Below, piece after piece: positions 1 to 12,529 of a DNA stretch of 64,000 bases. Source of the DNA: Morchella semilibera (Eukaryota > Ascomycota > Pezizomycetes > Pezizales > Morchellaceae); assembly GCA_009192285.1 (NCBI GenBank), contig CM018605.1, forward strand, positions 2,645,247 to 2,709,246, in the 5' to 3' direction. The notes under the pieces are model-generated. The model saw nothing but the letters and a program-made list of their open reading frames with translations. It did not search any database and was not told where the DNA came from. Numbering within the stretch: the stretch's first letter is position 1; the number at the start of each line of letters is the position of its first letter. A program made the translations under genes and the position numbers.

Positions 1-1345
1 CTCTGAAAGATAACGATAATAGGAATCGATTATGCTGCCATTCACCGCGGCATCAATACATACCTGTTGATTACCAGCTGTTTGATATGTTAACCTGCCA
101 CTGGGCTCTGTTGCTCAAGTCCCCTTCCCCACTTCCCCCCCCACCCCAACAACTACTGACTCCACGGAGTGTATCATGTATCTCTCTTTTTTCCATTCAT
201 CCTACTCGTACCTCAGTTACACAGGGGTCTCAAACGAGCTCTCGCCCCTACTCGTCCCCCCCTCTTCATCATGACTACGTTCTCCGTACCTCCTTCTGCT
301 TCCGCGAAGAACCCCTTCGGCTCCCTACTAGTCCTCGCTACATTAACCGCCAGCTCAAACCCCCGCTGATCGTGCCCAGCGATATATGCGCCACGCCTAG
401 CGCGGTTGGAGGCGCTGGCGGCCGCCGCTAGGACCTTTCTCTTGTGCTTTGTGATGCTGGCTGCTTCGAGTCTTTTTAACGGCAGGGTTTGTGGGTTTGA
501 GCGAGCCTCTAAGCACTATGGCTACGATAACCGAATGAGTATGGATAGTGGTGGCAGGATGGGGATGGAGAGGGGATGGGAAATGGATGGGGCACATAAG
601 AATATAAATCGCTAATGGAAACGTGTTAGGTGTTCGAGGTGGTCAGTGTTTCTAGAGGGCATGTGGTACGTTTTGCCTATTTCGGACAGATATTGACTCT
701 ATAGAATCGCCAACGTAGGTATCGATGGCTTCGATTAATTATATCTTGGGCGATGGCTTAGCCATGTACATATATAGTTATACTAACTTAATGTAGGTAT
801 GCGTTTGCGAATGACCTACAAGTACTTCAGTGCCAAAAAGGTACCAAACATTCTAAACGAAACAAACGGCCCAACCAATTTTAGACCGTCAAAACATTAC
901 CAAGCGAACAAAAATAGTGCCCAAGTTTCCAGAAGATACCAGGTTGTCCAAGGAGTAATTAGCCAGCTACACTGGTTTACGGATCTATCTAGGTGATCGT
1001 TGCACTAGACATGAAACATCAGTACGGGATTAAAGAAAAGAAGAGACGTAGACCTACTGGAAAAATGTTTTACAAAATGTTGCTGACAGAGTATCATCCC
1101 CCTCCCAGGTTAATGGGGGAGGGGGGAGCTGGGAAGGGTGGAACTATAGATATTCCAGAGGGCCTCATGATGGACAACATCCTCTGGGCTTCTTCCTATC
1201 TTTACAACCAGTGGTATCAGCATCGAACAGGCCAATTAATGCATGGAATAGGTTCAAATTACACCGCTGTAATTATTTGAAATGGCAGAATCTTGGGCCC
1301 TCTCAGCTAGTTCTTTCTTCTCCTACAATATCTCATCAGCTTCAT
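1..1345. other. Window edge, no supported gene
   Basis: There is no convincing gene here. A pyrimidine-rich stretch lies around 115-300. Short open frames between 87 and 615 are broken by stops. The frame at 271-369 begins with a real ATG but codes for only 32 residues. The frame at 406-615 has an alanine/leucine-rich hydrophobic start and no ATG. They could be remnants of a small membrane protein whose exons I cannot join with confidence. Confidence 0.4.
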
Positions 1346-2819
1346 TTAATTTGTCGAACTGGAATAACAATTTACTACCTTGGTTATATTGGCCATATCG
1401 ATTTTCCTCTGACGCACCTCCTTCGCTCTCCTAATCTTCAACCCCTCCCCAAACTTGACCATACTTTCCTCAACAGAGTGGCAAGTCCTGGACCATTCTT
1501 CAAACGCTTTATTCTTCATTGCCATTTTCTCTTTGGCCCTTAACTCTTTCGCTTTTCTTAACTCGCTGGCGGCATCACCCCTCCACCTGCGAATAGTTTC
1601 CTGCGGGCCCTCAAGCTCACAGCGTTGCGCCTCCGTGAGTACCTTGCGAGGCTTCGGGCTGGGGCGATCTTTCGCTACCCTGAGAATGTCCCAGTAGGGG
1701 CCTTGAAGGAACGGCACAGGAAGAAGATTACCAGGGCCAGAGACTTTGTTGCTCTCAAGCATATGAGGATGGACCGGCTGCCCTAGGACATGGAGAGACG
1801 AAGATTGTGTATTATCCCCGCTAGGAATATTATCCCTCTTGGTCTGGGGAGAGGAGACATCCTCACCAACATCATGTGAGCTTACGTCAATAGTGAAAGT
1901 CCTACCTTCACATTTGCCCTTCACTTTGTACCCTACCATCTCTCCATCAACAAAGGGTGGAGTGATGACAAAACAAAACCTGGCGGTGTCTTGTTTGGAT
2001 GTCTCTGTACGTTCGTGTTAGCAGATATCGTAAAATGGCAGATAACGAGAGCTTACGAGAGTCAATAACTCGTTTCAACCAGATGGCAGTGCTTTGGTCT
2101 GACGTGTTTTTCCTATTAGTCACGACTTTACGGGGAGGTTGCAAGAGATTTTACCGAGTTTATCTGGAATGTAATAACTCTTAGAATGGCGATGCCGAAT
2201 GGAAGGAGGCAGATAGGTCGCAGGCCCTGCTGTATGTTAGTTTAATAATGCCCTTGACTGGAGGATATGGGAACATATTACCTAGTCTTACCAGAGGTCT
2301 CTCAAAGGTTTTACCCTCAAAGAACTTTGGAATTTCTGTGATTGAGTCAACATCACCCAACCCTTTGACTGCTGAGGAGGGAGGTTACCAATACATACCC
2401 AAGAGCATACATTTTGTGATTTTAGCCACAGACCGCTTCCCGACCGCAGCGGCAAACTCTTTGTCCACACTACTCTCTCTTCGCCTGCTCGGCGTTTGCA
2501 CCGAAGGAGAGATTACGAACGAATAGCTCTCTCTCCTGACTAGAGGGACCGCCGCGCACCCATGCGATTTCACAGCCACAGGAGTGCTTTCGTCTGTCAG
2601 ATTCTCAACCTCCATTCCGGGGGTGTTCTCTGGATGCTTTCTAAGGAAGTGGGACAGCCTCTTTCGTCTATTCGCGACCCTTTCATCACTCTCGGCCAAA
2701 CGGTGCCCATAGTTGTGCCCGGCATTGTGGAAGTGCCTCAAGAGGTTCTCGCACGCGCAACGCGGGGTAAACAGCAGTTCCCGCTGAGCGGGCGGGAGTG
2801 AGGTTGCTCGGGCGCGCAT
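1346..2819 (-). CDS. Hypothetical two-exon protein
   Basis: I do not recognise the family. Proposed exons are 2819-2399 and 2004-1346, joined by a GTATGT donor and a TACAG acceptor with matching phase 1, giving about 359 residues. The intron of about 394 bases is long compared with others in the window, which lowers confidence. Exon 1 starts at an ATG and is rich in Cys, His and Arg (CACENLLRHFHNAGH). Exon 2 first reads RFCFVITPPFVDGEMVGY, a plausible beta-rich segment, and ends in a charged Lys/Arg/Glu-rich helical region (about residues 255-345) that could form a coiled coil. There is no signal peptide or membrane segment. Exon 2 alone is better supported than the full model. Confidence 0.4.
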
Positions 2820-5049
2820 CGTGGATATACAGTGAAAGGTGATGTGGTGCCAGTAATGATGATATCGATGATGACAATGACAGTATTGATGGTGGCGATG
2901 TCGATAGAATTGAGGGGGAGCGACGATGACCACTGAGGACAGTGAGATGGTGATGAGAAAGAGTCAGACGAAGAAATAACGCGTCGAAATATGTTTCTCA
3001 GTCCTGGGATTGAAAAGGGGGCTCTCGATGCGCGAGTGATGAACCGTGACGGCATATCGGGAGATAGCTTCTGGGATGTGTCTACGAGTGATTGTACGTG
3101 ATTTTGGTGCTGCAACAACCTTATCCTACTGTGCTTGAAATCCTGAGGTCACGAAAAGAGCAGCGGTAGATCCTGTACAAGACTCACTGTTAGCATAGAT
3201 CTATGTTAGGGATGGTGAGATCAATTTATAAAAATAAGTTTTCTCTAGCTTAAAAAGCTGACCCAGTTTCAGGAAAAGAAAACGGTAGTAAGCCGTCTTT
3301 CTTTTCCTTCTTCTTTCTTTGGAGCGGTAGTCTCTCTCTAGTTTTAAATTTCCGCTATGTATAACGTACATGTATTTATATGCTAAGTAGTGTAAAGGAT
3401 ATGCAAGAGATACAAGTAAATATATATATATAGCTAACTGTATGCAGTTCCATGGGGCCCTAGCCGCCTACAGTCTATAGATCTAAGCTTTTCAAACTCG
3501 AATTCTGGGATTGACACTCGGGACTTGGTTAATACTATATCTTATATATAATAATCGAAGGTGACTTGATAGAGGTCTAGAATATTAGGTATCGCATGCT
3601 TATATCGGTTTTTTCTTTTCGGGATTTTAGTCTCCAGCAATTATCCCACACAAAACCGTAAACTACATATCACCAAATACTTGTATATACTTATTTCTAA
3701 ACTTGATACTCTATGTAGAGTACATACGTGATACATGCACTTGGATATGGCGTGTACGAGCTGGAGCCGAGAGCGCTTGCGAATGCGTGCCAATGCATAC
3801 AGGTATAATGTCGCGTGTCCCTCTTGGTCACCGTTTGCACCAAAAAGTACTCAAAGTGCTGATTTTTGGGTGTGCTGAGGGGCAACAATGCTAGCGAATT
3901 GATCTCAATATGACCCGTATATATGGATGCATGTAGTATTTCAGCTATCTCAGCGAAAAACAAAACGTGGGATTTTGACGCCAATCTACTTACATGTATC
4001 TCATTCCCGCTGTTTCATCCACACCTACATATCTAATGTACAGCCGCAACACGAGTTATGCATAATGACGTAATTTATAACACTGGTTCGCCTGGTGCAA
4101 AAAGGTTTTAATGCAGCCGACGTGTCACACATGAAATTTTTACTTGTCATAATATGGCGCAGCTAGTACAGTATATATACACAAACATGTTTTGAATCGA
4201 TCGATGACATTCAACAATAGAGATTTTAGGCCAAGAATCAATTTTGAGAAATGCTGTTTGCCCACCCAGCAAAAGGATCCCTGCAACTAGTAATTTTGAC
4301 CAAAAGTGATTGTTGGCCTAAGGTTTCTAATACAGCACGAATGATGAAGACTCAGGGCCGACACCACTTCTTATAGACGGTCAAAATGACTCAGTTGGGA
4401 ATAAAGTGTTCAAGCAAGGGGCATTTGTTAGAGAGGGCTGGGGTATCTCGTTGGGCAAAGTAAGCTGCGCTGAAAGAAAAGGAAAAAAAGGAGACATGAA
4501 TGTGCAATTAAATGCGATGGCGGACTAGTTATTTATGCTGAAAAGTGTGGCCATGGTACCGTTAGTTCCCCAAAGGTCAAATATAAGCGGTCTGATTGGT
4601 TGCTTTGCGTCTGGCCACTGCATTAAACTCAGGCTCTTATTTCGAGACTTAATGGCATATATGTGCAGCGCGCGCCCCAAACAATATCATAGGTAAGGCA
4701 TTGCCCCAGGCTAGGCAGATTAGAAACGGGGAAACTGACCGATTCCGCGTTTTCAATGCTCATTTATGACTTCAGAGAGAAAGCAACAGATTATTTCATA
4801 ACAGGTTCATTTAAAGCTAGTAGATATTCCTAAAGACAGTTTCAATTTCATCCGTTGCAGCCCATGCAAACCATCGAGGAGATAGAAAACTAAGTGAAAA
4901 TAGCAGTAGCTGAAACATGCTGCGGTAGAAGCTACGTGATAATTACCATAATAATAAATAGAAACTATGTCTCGGGGAGCGCCATAATGGCGTTTTACAA
5001 AAGAGATTCGTCAGCCCTAGAAATTCTGTAGATGTTAACACCCTAATCC
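2820..5049. other. Gene-free AT-rich spacer
   Basis: This separates the hypothetical minus-strand gene from the 3' end of the prenylcysteine-oxidase-like gene. It is AT-rich, with TA-rich simple sequence near 3420-3435 and a TACATGTA palindrome at 3367-3374. One copy of a dispersed repeat lies at 4555-4650. I see no coding signal. Confidence 0.55.
4555..4650. repeat. Dispersed repeat, 'ATTGGTTGCTTTG' family, copy 1
   Basis: It shares the core ATTGGTTGCTTTGC followed by a GCCAC box, and a TACCG start, with copies near 33939 and 35431. The better preserved 33939 copy has inverted ends, so this looks like a degenerate non-autonomous DNA element (MITE). There is no coding capacity. Confidence 0.5.
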
Positions 5050-7399
5050 CTACTCGGTAGCCCCGGTTGTATCCTCGGGCACACTTAGTGACTCTTCGCT
5101 CTCAGCTTCCATAACCTCCTCTTGCCTAGACTCGTTATCTCTCCATATACCCTCATAAACAGCTCGACCCCATGAACAAGCCGTCTCAGGCCATAATGTT
5201 GTCATATCGTGGGTATTCTTTCCTGCTGGTTGATTAAAGTTCCTGGCTGGCCTTTTCCCTCGCCCTTCCTCCCACCATTCGTTGACTACCAGCGCAGCAA
5301 TATCTGCGCCCATTAATGAACTCAATTCCATGCTACTACCAAGAGACTCAATGGAGGATGTGTGATAGAAGTTGGGCGAAAGTTTGAGTGGTGGGAGAGG
5401 TGTGCTTTGTGTTTTAGGATAAACATAGGGTATTGCATTAGGCCACTATGGGTGATGTTAGTTGTTGATGATAGGTCAATAGTAAGGAGGTTATACCTCA
5501 CGACGGTAGATCCAGGAGATAACTCCGTCATCATCTTTACCAGCACCAAGCATTGCTTTGATAGTAGCGTCCTCAATCTTTGTGGGGGAAACCACCTTAT
5601 AAAGCCATTCTTGAATGACAACTCCCATCATGTCAACCCGATTAGTCTGCTTCACGCTCTTGATTTCATAGAACCCGACTGATCCAACACCCTCAACACC
5701 AGTCCTGATATTCATTTTCTCAAACTCATTGCCACGCAGAGTGCTGAGTAGAGTTTCCGGTACTTCGCCCTTGAAGTGAAAGTATCTTCCCGAAAGCTTT
5801 TTTGGTGATTTAAACAACGTGATATGTAATTCTGCGTATTCCTTCTTGTCTGGTACAATCTCCAGTGGCTCTCCTTTGACATCCAGACCGGAAGTCTGCC
5901 ACGGCGCCGTAAGAATGACTGTATCAAACTCGGCATAATCTCCGTCCTCCGGGTCATTGGCGCCATGGGTTGGTTGACTGGCAACGACCCAGCCGCCCCA
6001 GTCCATTCTGCGAACACCAAGGACGGTAGTGTTGAGACGAAGGTCAACCTTACTTCTCTGAATCATTGTTTCAAACAAGCTCCAATGACCTCCACTCACA
6101 GTCATATCATCACCGTCGTCAGGAGATGTCATAGCTGCAAGCCCACTCATAGTACCGAGGTTCTGGGCAAAGTCTCGACGCACCCAAGAGTTGACAAGAT
6201 CTCTCTGGAAAGCGGCGCTGACGCCATGGGCAGAGAGTAGTTGAGAGCCAGTACTGGTAATTTCCACTTCCAGCTCGAGGTCTTTGATAACTTCATTAAG
6301 AGATGTGAATGGGAAGAAACTGGTGTATATGCGGTCAAACTTGGAGAGCACCCCTTTTGCAGTGTTTTTGGTATTGCTTGGGGAGTGGCCGTAGAAGTAG
6401 AATAGCTTGAAGCTCCACCACCAGCCGGTTAAAAAGTTCGTAGGATGAGCTTGGCGAAAGACTACCGAGCCACCATCAAAACTATTTTTAATCTTTGTCA
6501 GCCCCAAGGAAAAGACATAAACGTGAATAGTTTAGACATACACCCCCCAATGTTCCCCACTACGACCAGATAGGTCAGTGTTTTCACGCCCATCGAGCCA
6601 AACGGTTCTGAAACCCAATTCTTTGGCGGTGTCAACAAGGATTTTATTAGATTGATGGAAGCCAGTGGCGGCAATCTGAACTGTATCACCATCGGCATCA
6701 TCGCTGAGGCTGACATGGCACGTAGAACGACCACCAATATGGGAGTCTTTTTCGAAGACTGTTATATCAACTAAAATTCCATGCCGGCGGGTATATTTGC
6801 GAATATTGTAGGCAGCTGATGCACCTGCTGGGCCAGCACCTAATCCGAAAGTAATGTTAACATCTCAATAAGGGCAGAATAAAACCAACTACATATAATT
6901 ACGTACCAATGATAGCGACCTTCCTCACATATGGGGGTTCGGCACGTGGTCGCAAACTGACGACCAAAACAACAGAAAGCACCCCACTGAATAGAAGAAA
7001 GTAAAAGAATGCGGCAAGGCTACAGATTTGTATTACGGGGTTTCTGGAGCTTCCCCGGTTCCTCGACCCGTCTCTTCGAACGGACCTAGTTGGGTGACGA
7101 GGCCCAGCCCATTCATTCAGGTTTGACGTGAGGTCTGGATACAATCCATCGTCAGAGGAGATAATAGAAGATGGTGGCCTTAAGCTTCTTCTAGCTTCGT
7201 TTTTAATGAGGGGGGACCTTTCGCTGTATGCTGGCGGATTTTCCATCTTGAGCTCCTCCTGCAGGTTGTTTGTTATGGGGTAAGAGGGGTGCGGAAAAGA
7301 GGAAGTAGAACAAGGTATGTTTTTATTGTTACTATGTTTTGTTTTCTGGGAGGGGTATGGCGAATCGGATGAGTGGGACCCGATATGGTCTTCAGGCAT
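5050..7399 (-). CDS. Prenylcysteine oxidase-like FAD protein with N-terminal membrane anchor
   Basis: Exons are 7399-6907, 6839-6542, 6481-5497 and 5445-5050. All have GT-AG borders and matching phases, giving 723 residues. Residues 122-149 form one membrane helix behind a long Ser/Pro-rich tail. An FAD-binding Rossmann motif follows (VAIIGAGPAG, about 162-171) and then a prenylcysteine-lyase-type domain, with WGVFDGGSVVF, a Trp-rich WWWSF stretch and a C-terminal GADIAALVVNEW typical of flavoprotein oxidases. Known family members cleave the thioether of farnesyl- or geranylgeranyl-cysteine from prenylated-protein turnover, giving cysteine, an aldehyde and peroxide. The intron-2 junction was chosen because GTATGT/AATAG restores this conserved stretch. 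The animal enzyme enters the secretory pathway by a signal peptide, whereas this one has a type II anchor. An internal ATG (Met52, before a PPAY motif) is a possible alternative start. No breaks are seen. Confidence 0.85.
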
Positions 7400-7649
7400 C
7401 CAATATTAAGGTCCCACGCCCAATAAGGCAATAGATCGCCAGTGCGTCGTCAATTTGGTTTTCATATCTCTTTTTGAACTGAGTGATACCTAGAGTACAT
7501 ATTAGAGGGGCCCCGGCGGGTTTCTCTTAGGGATGGTTCGGTTGCATCTGAATATGTATCGTGATGTTTGGTCTAATAGGCAACGAATATTCCTTTTGGG
7601 GTTAAATAACAATATTTGGTGGAACCGAGCGGCCTTTTAACTTTTGGGC

Positions 7650-7799
7650 ACAGTCGTTCATGGGGTGAACACGGACACTGGGTACATGTATTGACGGGCA
7701 GGGATTCTAACTATGGGTGAGAAACAGCCAAGCCTTTTTTATTCGTTGGAACCCTGTTTGTCAACACCCAGTGCCCGTCTTCACCCCGTGAACGGCTGT
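7650..7799. mobile_element. MITE with ~34-bp terminal inverted repeats
   Basis: The left arm 7650-7683 (from ACAGTCGTTCATGGGGTGAA) pairs with the right arm 7766-7799 with only a few mismatches. The middle is AT-rich and non-coding. Size (150 bp) and structure fit a non-autonomous DNA transposon. I could not find a clear target-site duplication, so the superfamily is unassigned. Confidence 0.7.
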
Positions 7800-8024
7800 A
7801 CTTACGACATGTATATACTTAGTACATAGTTATGTATATGTAGCTTATGTGGCCCGGTGGCCCTATATATCGGACCTTAAAGAACTTTTGTAGTGAGTAC
7901 GGATAGTATTATATGTGATAATTTCACTTCACATATTATCACTCGTGGCGCTAAGACCGGGCTTGGCTGTAACCGGGTATGGTTTAGCGTTGTTTCATTC
8001 GAGGTATGAAACATCCCTACAGTT

Positions 8025-8130
8025 ACTCGCGGTAGGCACGAAGAACCTGAACATCGTTTTTCTGGTAGCCACCACTTTGGCCCTTGTTAGCGCGTTTTTA
8101 TGTTCAGGTTCTTCATGCTGTCGCGGGTAC
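8025..8130. repeat. Foldback element ~100 bp
   Basis: GAAGAACCTGAACAT in the left half is matched by ATGTTCAGGTTCTTC in the right half, and the pairing extends outwards with mismatches into CTCGCGG / TCGCGGG. It would form a hairpin with a loop of about 45 bases. It is probably a small MITE. Confidence 0.6.
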
Positions 8131-9904
8131 ATGTACGTGATCGACATGTGTACGACCACCTAGAATATTGTAGCCTACAGAAGGTCAGTAAAGACGCCTT
8201 GCATCTTTTTCTACAAAGAATGATAGAATTATGGGGATTCAAACTAGACATACACATGTGCATACCTAGATATGAGAGCGAAAAACCTGTTTTCGTCGGC
8301 GAGCAGCTTGGATTCCATCAGTGGGAAAATTGCAATATTATATAGTACGTACGACGCCCAGATAGATCTAGATAATAGAGCTTTTAATGAATACCGTTAA
8401 TTAAGCCTGTACAAAATTAATGCCGACATAGCACTTGACGTGACGGTGGCTGTACATGTACAGTCGAACTCCATAATCTTGAACCAATCACATACTGATC
8501 AAATCAACCTCGTACCGATAGCTACATGTACTTTAACATTAATTGCGCTCACAGGAAAGAAACTAGTAGCCATCAAACGCGTTTTTAAAGATTACGAAAG
8601 GATAATATGGTTTTATTACCTTCGGTGTGACTGCCATGTTGACGAATCAAGATACAGCGGTAAAAGTTGCACCGAGAAATAACGCGGAACTCACCCTACC
8701 ACTCTGGTCCATCTTAACTCTCGGCGTTCTGCGAACACACATGTAAGTACATGTATGTATATATATTGTACTACTACCACGTGCGCATATATGACCATCC
8801 ACCTCGGGGCGTACGGGAAAACCACACAGTCCGATGAATTGGCCCTGACATTAAGGAACGGCCTGCATACCAACATATTAGTTATATTCTAACAACCTAG
8901 CCTGCGTTGCTATCTTTTGGGCATATCTGTAACATAAGTTGGCTGACTGTGAATTTATGACTGGATCGATTGTAGGAATGTGTGGGTGGGGCCGGCATTG
9001 TGTCCAGACTGAGTTGATTTGTAGCTGGTGAAGTTCCCTTATGTACATGTAAGTATATACATACGTCGCACTTTACATTTCAAATATTGATTGGACTAAC
9101 AGAGCTAGCTTACATGCTCGTATATTTGAAAAGGATTCTACGCCCCAACCCCCAACACAACGCCCTCAACGTCATCGGATTCAACTGCAGATACCATCAC
9201 TCATGCCTGATGCTAACGATCGGCCACCCCTCAAATGTCAGTGATGTTCATAAGTTTGCATGTGTATTATATATAGCTAGTTTAAAAGTCGTTACATATA
9301 TAGGTAATGCACTCGATCGTAGTTTTGCACATGTGCCTCATGTCACTGGGATCTAGGACATAGGTGTGGAGTGTGAGTCCAAAGGGTATCTTTGGGTCAC
9401 AAAGCCTTTAGTAAAGGTTAAATCTATGTTGATTTGAGTAAGTATATAAGAATAATTTGCATATGCGCAATTACTTGTATCTACATGCATCACATGTACG
9501 TTTCGGTTCGACTCTCAATTCTGCACAATTTTGAAACCATATAAGTAATTTGTAGATGTTTTGCCTTCTCAAACGCAGATGTAACTAGAGGCAGCTAGAG
9601 AAATTCCCCCTGAATCGACTCGATCTCTGGGGCCTCAAGCTGTATATCCGCAACCTGAAGTTATCGTATACGCGCATAGAAAGAAATCCATAAACCTTAA
9701 CCACGTACTGGCCCAGTTACTAACAAGTACCTGCGCCTGCTCAATTAGTTCCTTGCTGTTTGGGTAAATAAGTGCTAGGAAGGGAGTATATATCCCAAGA
9801 AAGATCTAGATAATTGAATTCCTAGGCGAAACTATATCAACAGTTGATTTAGCCCAATTCCTTTACTATTATATACTTGTTTTAGTTTCTATATATACCT
9901 TCAA

Positions 9905-9922
9905 CAGCAGCAGCAGCAGCAG
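9905..9922 (+). repeat. CAG trinucleotide run in the D1 leader
   Basis: Six CAG units sit directly before the proposed ATG of deaminase gene D1 (9928). They probably lie in the 5' untranslated leader. Microsatellites of this kind change length readily, so it may be polymorphic. Confidence 0.7.
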
Positions 9923-9927
9923 AAATT

Positions 9928-11253
9928 ATGATACCTGAAGGGCCTTCCTTCTTCGCTGAGAGTTCCGAGTTAAATCTAGACAAGATATTGGACTATTGTA
10001 AGGAGGTTACAATAGACAACAAAAAAGGAGATTCGAATCTCGGAGAGCTGTGGGATCGTCTTAAGCTTTTGTAAGGATTGATGATGCACATACACGCTCA
10101 TACAGGGAATTCAACCTAATATTTGAATAGTGGCGAAGGTAAATCGTACCCATTCGAGGCAGTCCATAATGGGGAAGGCGAGTCCGGCATCAACATAAAG
10201 GCGGTCAAAATAGACTTGCACGGCGTAACCTTGGAAATCCATTCGAGCTGGTGTGCACTTGCGGTGGTAGTAAACCTCATAATTCCGCCTTTCAACGGCG
10301 ACGGAGAGGAGCAGATCCTTGCATATTGCCGTTCAGTCCTTCTCCTCCTAGCAAAATGGGCAGATACAATTACGGAGCACCTTGAGCCGCCACACTGCCC
10401 ACCTGTCTTCACCGTTAGCTTTGCAGAGAAAGACAACCTTAGGGATCCTATAGCTAGCAAATGCAAAGGCAACCTTGTGGTCATTGTGAGCACTGGAAAA
10501 TGCGTCAACCTTAAAAATAATCACACGGCCTATAAACCTTTAGGTAATGAATTGGTAACCGCGAGGTTCCGCCAATTTGATTCCAGCTTTCCATCAGACC
10601 CCGCCGAAGATTATCCCTTCGCCTCAACTCTCCAGAGGAAGCAGGGTGCTCCTCTACGAACTAGCGCCCCATATATTCTTAAGCAGGTCGACGACGAGAT
10701 TAATAGCCTTCCCGAAGGTTCGTTGAGGAAGAAAACCCTAGAAATATACTCCAAAGTTTTCTACGACGAAGGAGGGAAAAAGAGGGGGGACGGAGAAGTC
10801 TCTCAAATGAGAAATAACATTGGGGGGTGCGCCGAGTTATGGGGATTCCTGGTGATGCACAAGATTATCAAAAGTGGTGGTTGTTTCAGATCAATCTCCA
10901 TAGCTGGCAGACGGGCACCACATTGCATCAAGCTTCTTGACGGATATAATCAGAAAACTGTTCCCTGCACCAAACCGAATTGTAAGGCCCAGGGCGGCGA
11001 TTGCAAAGATGCGGCTCCGAAAATTAAAACCAAACCTGCTTGCTTCAACTGCATCCTTTTAGCATCAGCCATCGAAGCCAGGTATGGAGTTCTCTGGAAA
11101 GTAGTTGAAGGCAAGTTCTTTGATTATAAAGATAGAGAACCCCGTCCCGACGAAGGCTCCTACACGCCCAGCCAACAAGCAAAGAGGCCATTTGATCAAG
11201 ACACAGCCGAGTCGGAGTCGGATAGAGGGAAGCGAACTAAAGAGTCCGACTAA
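9928..11253 (+). CDS. Deaminase-fold-like protein D1
   Basis: Exons are 9928-10070 and 10131-11253 (donor GTAAGG, acceptor AATAG, phase 2), giving 421 residues. The ATG at 9928 gives an N-terminal exon that matches paralogue D2 (29595-30875) in length and intron phase. The shared middle includes a hydrophobic block around FHGVTW/LHGVTL and a PPxF motif. The C-terminal third carries GGCAELWGF (Cys281, Glu283) and then ACFNC (Cys352, Cys355). This is the Cys-Ala-Glu plus Cys-x-x-Cys pattern of zinc-dependent cytidine deaminase-fold enzymes, including eukaryotic families thought to derive from bacterial toxins. The tail is acidic and basic (RPFDQDTAES, GKRTKESD), possibly nuclear. No signal peptide is seen. 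The deaminase call rests on motif spacing alone; substrate is unknown. S1 lies 1.9 kb downstream on the same strand. The gene looks whole. Confidence 0.7.
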
Positions 11254-11713
11254 AGAGGGCGCCGGCGCCATGTCACCGATACAGTCAAGTGTCTATCTTT
11301 CTCTCTAAGCCCTAGTACTGTTATCCTACGTACACTTTGTGTTTTAATATTAAAGCTTTGTTGGGGTGGGTGCGTTGGTCAATTGGACTGTTTTGATTTC
11401 CTTGTTATAGGCCTGGGTTAGCTAGGGGGCGGAATATCTTGTGCTTTTTTCCTTGGTGGGGTCGATGTCTCATTTATTTTATAGCCAATAATCTTCTCAT
11501 TATTGGAGATCGATCTAGCTTTGTTCTTTTATAATACGATTAAGTTATATAATTTACAAGCTTTGATGTAGCCGGAGTCGAATCACTGTGATCTGATTTA
11601 CACAATAAAGTCCCTCCCAGGATGATTGCTGCATGTAATCATAGATGATATACTTGAATAGAGTGACGATATGTATTTACATATACTCATATATGACTCC
11701 GGTAAGAAAGCTA

Positions 11714-12110
11714 TGGAGCGGCAAATGTGTCAAAAGTAATTTTACCAACGGTAGTAAATTACATGTATTTTACCACCGGGTGAAAATAATACCATGATTT
11801 ATACCTATAATGTCACTTCTGATGGTAAAAGCATAGACATTTGGCCAAAAGGGGCTATATAATGCCAATATATGAGCCCTATTACTTGTCCACCAGTGAG
11901 GAATTCAACCACTGGTGGTAGGCACTTCACCACCGGTTACCACCAGTGGAAACCTTAGATGTTTGTAATGATGATAGCGCAGCGTAAAGACCGAAATTTA
12001 GCTTTTATACTGGAACAAGAACTGAAATTCAGCGCCTATACCACTGGAGGTAAAATAATGCACCACCGTTGCAAGTTGGTAAAAATACTTTTGACACATT
12101 TACCGCACCA
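11714..12110. mobile_element. MITE, 'TGGTGCGG' ends (Mutator-like?)
   Basis: The terminal inverted repeats of about 34 bp, beginning TGGAGCGGCAAATGTGTC on the left and TGGTGCGGTAAATGTGTC on the right, differ at a few positions. The inside carries repeated ACCACTGG/ACCACCGG boxes. The 9-base word AGAAAGCTA flanks the element on both sides (11705-11713 and 12116-12124), with five extra bases on the right. That length suits a Mutator-type target duplication. The element at 37455-37812 shares the TGGTGCGG terminus. Confidence 0.75.
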
Positions 12111-12352
12111 TATATAGAAAGCTAATAGCTAAAGGGTAGAGTACATGTATATATATATATACATGTATATATATGTATAGAAAAATAAAGGTAATCATAT
12201 ATATTTCCTGATACAATAAGTATGTGTCTATATGCCGGAACAAGATTAAGATATATATTAGATCGATCCTTTAATATAATTTCTGTAATCGTACGTCGAA
12301 AATTTAATTTGGTTTGGGTGTCAGTACTACATGTAGTGACGATATTAGACTA

Positions 12353-12529
12353 CAGTATGAAAAAATGGGGTGAAATCACTACCATAGGACTACGGAATTT
12401 AGTGATAAATACCGAATTAAATCGGCATTAGGGGAAGAGTACTGTACAAATACCGTATTCTTATCGCAATACTAGTGTACCAACGAGAATACCGTAGTGA
12501 TCCCACCCCTCTTAATCTTTTTGGTACTG
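12353..12529 (+). mobile_element. Tc1/mariner-like MITE, copy 1
   Basis: It begins CAGTATGAAAAAA and ends TTTTTGGTACTG, flanked on both sides by TA. Imperfect terminal repeats of about 30 bp are visible. A second copy lies in the opposite orientation at 15424-15594. TA duplication and CAGT-type ends fit a non-autonomous Tc1/mariner element. It has no open frame. Confidence 0.8.

Larger units (their letters stand above)
7400..9927. other. Intergenic region between oxidase and deaminase gene D1
   Basis: It holds the promoter sides of two divergent genes. Two inverted-repeat elements (7650-7799 and 8025-8130) and several TACATGTA or TACATGTAAGTACATGTA runs (for example near 8450, 8745 and 9045) are visible. 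No conserved open frame is seen. Confidence 0.5.
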
